From: Leptoclinus maculatus
Lineage: Eukaryota > Chordata > Actinopteri > Perciformes > Stichaeidae
Direction: 5' to 3'
Length of the DNA: 64,000 nucleotides
Assembly (NCBI GenBank): GCA_032191485.1
Contig: JAVDOI010000011.1
Coordinates: 4,477,298-4,541,297 of the forward strand
Positions 62,381-64,000 of the stretch are shown one piece after another. Under the pieces are notes generated by a model. That model did no database searches, was not told the DNA's origin, and worked only from the letters and a program-made list of their open reading frames with translations. Each line of letters starts with the position of its first letter. Position 1 is the stretch's first letter. A program made the translations under genes and the position numbers.

Positions 62381-62515
62381 CCCGGTGGCCTAATGATTTA
62401 AGGTGATGACCATGAATGCATGAAAATCGCGAGTTTAAGTCCAACCAGGGACCTTTGCCGCGTGTCTTCACCTGATCTCTCCCAACATTTCCTGTAGCCT
62501 CTCTACTCTCTCATC
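62381..62515 (+). mobile_element. tRNA-derived SINE, decayed
   Basis: Reads CGGTGGCCTAATGATTTAAG (A-box region), GTGATGACCATGAATGCATG, GCGAGTTTAAGTCCAACC (B-box region, about 62429-62446), followed by GGGACCTTTGCCGCGTGTCT and the pyrimidine-rich body TCTCTCCCAACATTTCCTGT. The head plus the GCCGCGTGTC-type body match a common percomorph tRNA-derived SINE as I remember it. A tail made of TTTCAGTTTCAGTTTAGTTT near 62529-62549 may be its 3' simple repeat. Confidence 0.7.
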
Positions 62516-63510
62516 GAGGCAGTTTTAGTTTCAGTTTCAGTTTAGTTTAGAAATGGTTATTGTTTGCAGTACAACACATACACAGAGACACATCACAAGA
62601 AAACGATCTATAGAACAAACAGCAATAACAACAACAACACACTGCATTAGCCGTCCCAGCATCTTTGATCAAGGCAATACATAGTTCTCAATAAGGCTAC
62701 CACACCTTTATTAATTGTGTTATTACCAGTTACTAAGGAGATAGATGTTAGCTTTCAATGCTAATAGATGCTACCAGAAAACAAGTCGAGAGGAGCAATG
62801 CACATTGCTTTTTCTGACCCGGTCAGGAACTGTATAACAGATTCTAAATAACTTTAATATGCCCTTTTGTTGTGAAAGTTGCCGTACATGCAAATGAACA
62901 CGTCAACCTTCATCTTAACTTTGAGTCCCCAGAAGTGGTCTCTGGTTGTTCTGAGAGATTGTTGAAATGAGTTGAATCGCTTGCGGTTACATTCAATCTT
63001 TCTCACATTCAAATGACACGTGATGGATCTGTTCATATCAAACCGTTTCAGTCTGTGTCATTGTTTGACTAAAACACTATCTAAATTTGAAGAGACTGAC
63101 ATGCAATAATGTGAGAAACACTTCCACACATCACCAACACACACACACACTGTACAGATAAGATGCCTTGCCTGTGTTTTACGGCTGTCTATAAGTGGAG
63201 TAGGGGCCCTAGGTTTTAGGAGACAACCGAGCGATAGGACACTTCATCACGGTGGTTTGTGGAAGGTTCTCAGCTCTGCTCCCCACTGATAGCTCCAGTT
63301 TGTCTGGAAGAGGTTATGCTTTCGGATAGTCTGGCAGAATCATGGATTTGTCTCCTCGGACCAGTTGGAACATGTACAGTGTATCGGGTTCTAGCAGCAT
63401 GTGGTTTCAATTTGATCCCTCACAAAACTGCTTTCATTTCTCTTGATCAATGTCAAACACTACTAATGCTATTATTCTATGCATTATCAAAGTAACAACA
63501 GATGATATAA

Positions 63511-63560
63511 GTGGTTGACTTCCAACCAAGCGCGCGGCTGTGGGTCGAATGTGGATGGTT
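63511..63560 (+). mobile_element. Possible tRNA-like SINE remnant
   Basis: AGTGGTTGACTTCCAACCAA followed by CTGTGGGTCGAATGTGGATG resembles an A-box/B-box spacing with a degraded B box (GGTCGAATGT). No body or tail is recognisable, so this may be chance. Confidence 0.3.
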
Positions 63561-63819
63561 AATGCCGCATCATGTTCTGGCTCGCTGACTGGTTCCTTTG
63601 CTGTCATCCTTTTGTCCTCACCACATGTGAGGACCTTCATCACTTTCACATGTAATAACACGGAGCATTGGATTTCCCCTTTTGTATTTTTACAAAGCTG
63701 TCCCTGAGCTTAGTGCACAGTGGGCATCAGTCTGCCCCGTCCGTCTCACCAACTGCGGTGCTGATGGCTGGTCTAATTCAAGCAATATTTTGAGTTTTCC
63801 AAAAAAGCTGTGGGGGAGA

Positions 63820-64000
63820 GTCTGTGGCTGATGGCTCCACCCTGGGCTGAGCACCATCCATCTCTCCCCCTTCCCGTCGCCCGCCGCCCCTCTGCCGAGC
63901 GCCGCCCCACTTGAGATCCATTCGGGGAGCATATTTGCCAGATGACAGCGCGCTCTGTGTACTATCCATTATGGCTAAGGCAGATACATTGTCATCGGGA
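63820..64000 (+). other. CpG-rich right edge with an open frame running off the window
   Basis: CpG density rises at 63870-63925. An ATG at 63971 in the context CATTATGG opens a frame of ten residues (MAKADTLSSG) that continues beyond the window. No homology can be assigned from ten residues and there is no visible promoter element. It could be a first coding exon, part of a conserved non-coding element, or chance. Confidence 0.15.

Overview
The window looks like teleost fish nuclear DNA, probably from a percomorph. It is AT-rich overall with GC-richer islands. It carries many (CA)n, (GA)n, (CT)n, poly-C and poly-G tracts, plus decayed fish-type interspersed repeats: a LINE reverse-transcriptase fragment, two or three tRNA-derived SINE remnants, a foldback element and two families of short non-autonomous elements. 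There are no operons, ribosome binding sites or prokaryotic gene layout. Identification of repeat families rests on recognition by eye and on copies within the window that resemble each other. No database search was possible.

No host protein-coding gene is supported anywhere in the 64 kb. The open frames present are short (the longest is 156 codons), lie on both strands, often overlap repeats, show no recognisable domain, and are not arranged as exons with splice sites. The only readable protein homology is a broken LINE reverse transcriptase at 19035-19659. The window is therefore best described as intergenic or intronic DNA, perhaps a gene desert. An open frame starting at 63971 and running off the right edge is the only spot where a gene boundary is conceivable, and the support is weak.

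Layout: 1-4 kb holds a foldback element (415-925) and a probable unclassified repeat (3270-3870). 4-17 kb is mostly unclassified DNA, with a moderately GC-rich block at 11.8-13.1 kb and a cluster of GT and poly-C tracts at 15.9-16.9 kb. 17-22 kb contains a repeat remnant (17605-17730), a G-quadruplex-type motif, the LINE remnant with its 3' tail, a perfect 17-bp hairpin and a decayed Tc1-like element. 20.8-26 kb contains several repeat-poor blocks with homeodomain-type core motifs that resemble conserved non-coding elements. 27-31 kb contains two more copies of the ATTAAT-rich repeat. 33-41 kb contains a SINE, and a fragment plus a near-complete copy of a roughly 0.5-kb repeat family. 41-58 kb is largely featureless except for simple repeats and G-rich strands. 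58-64 kb contains an inverted copy of the ATTAAT-rich repeat, a 3' fragment of the 0.5-kb family, SINE remnants and a GC-rich right edge.

I did not find a convincing new biological system. The items most worth a second look are the perfect hairpin at 20484-20522, the reference-like 0.5-kb repeat at 40144-40652 with its complementary fragments, and the candidate conserved non-coding blocks, which need cross-species alignment.
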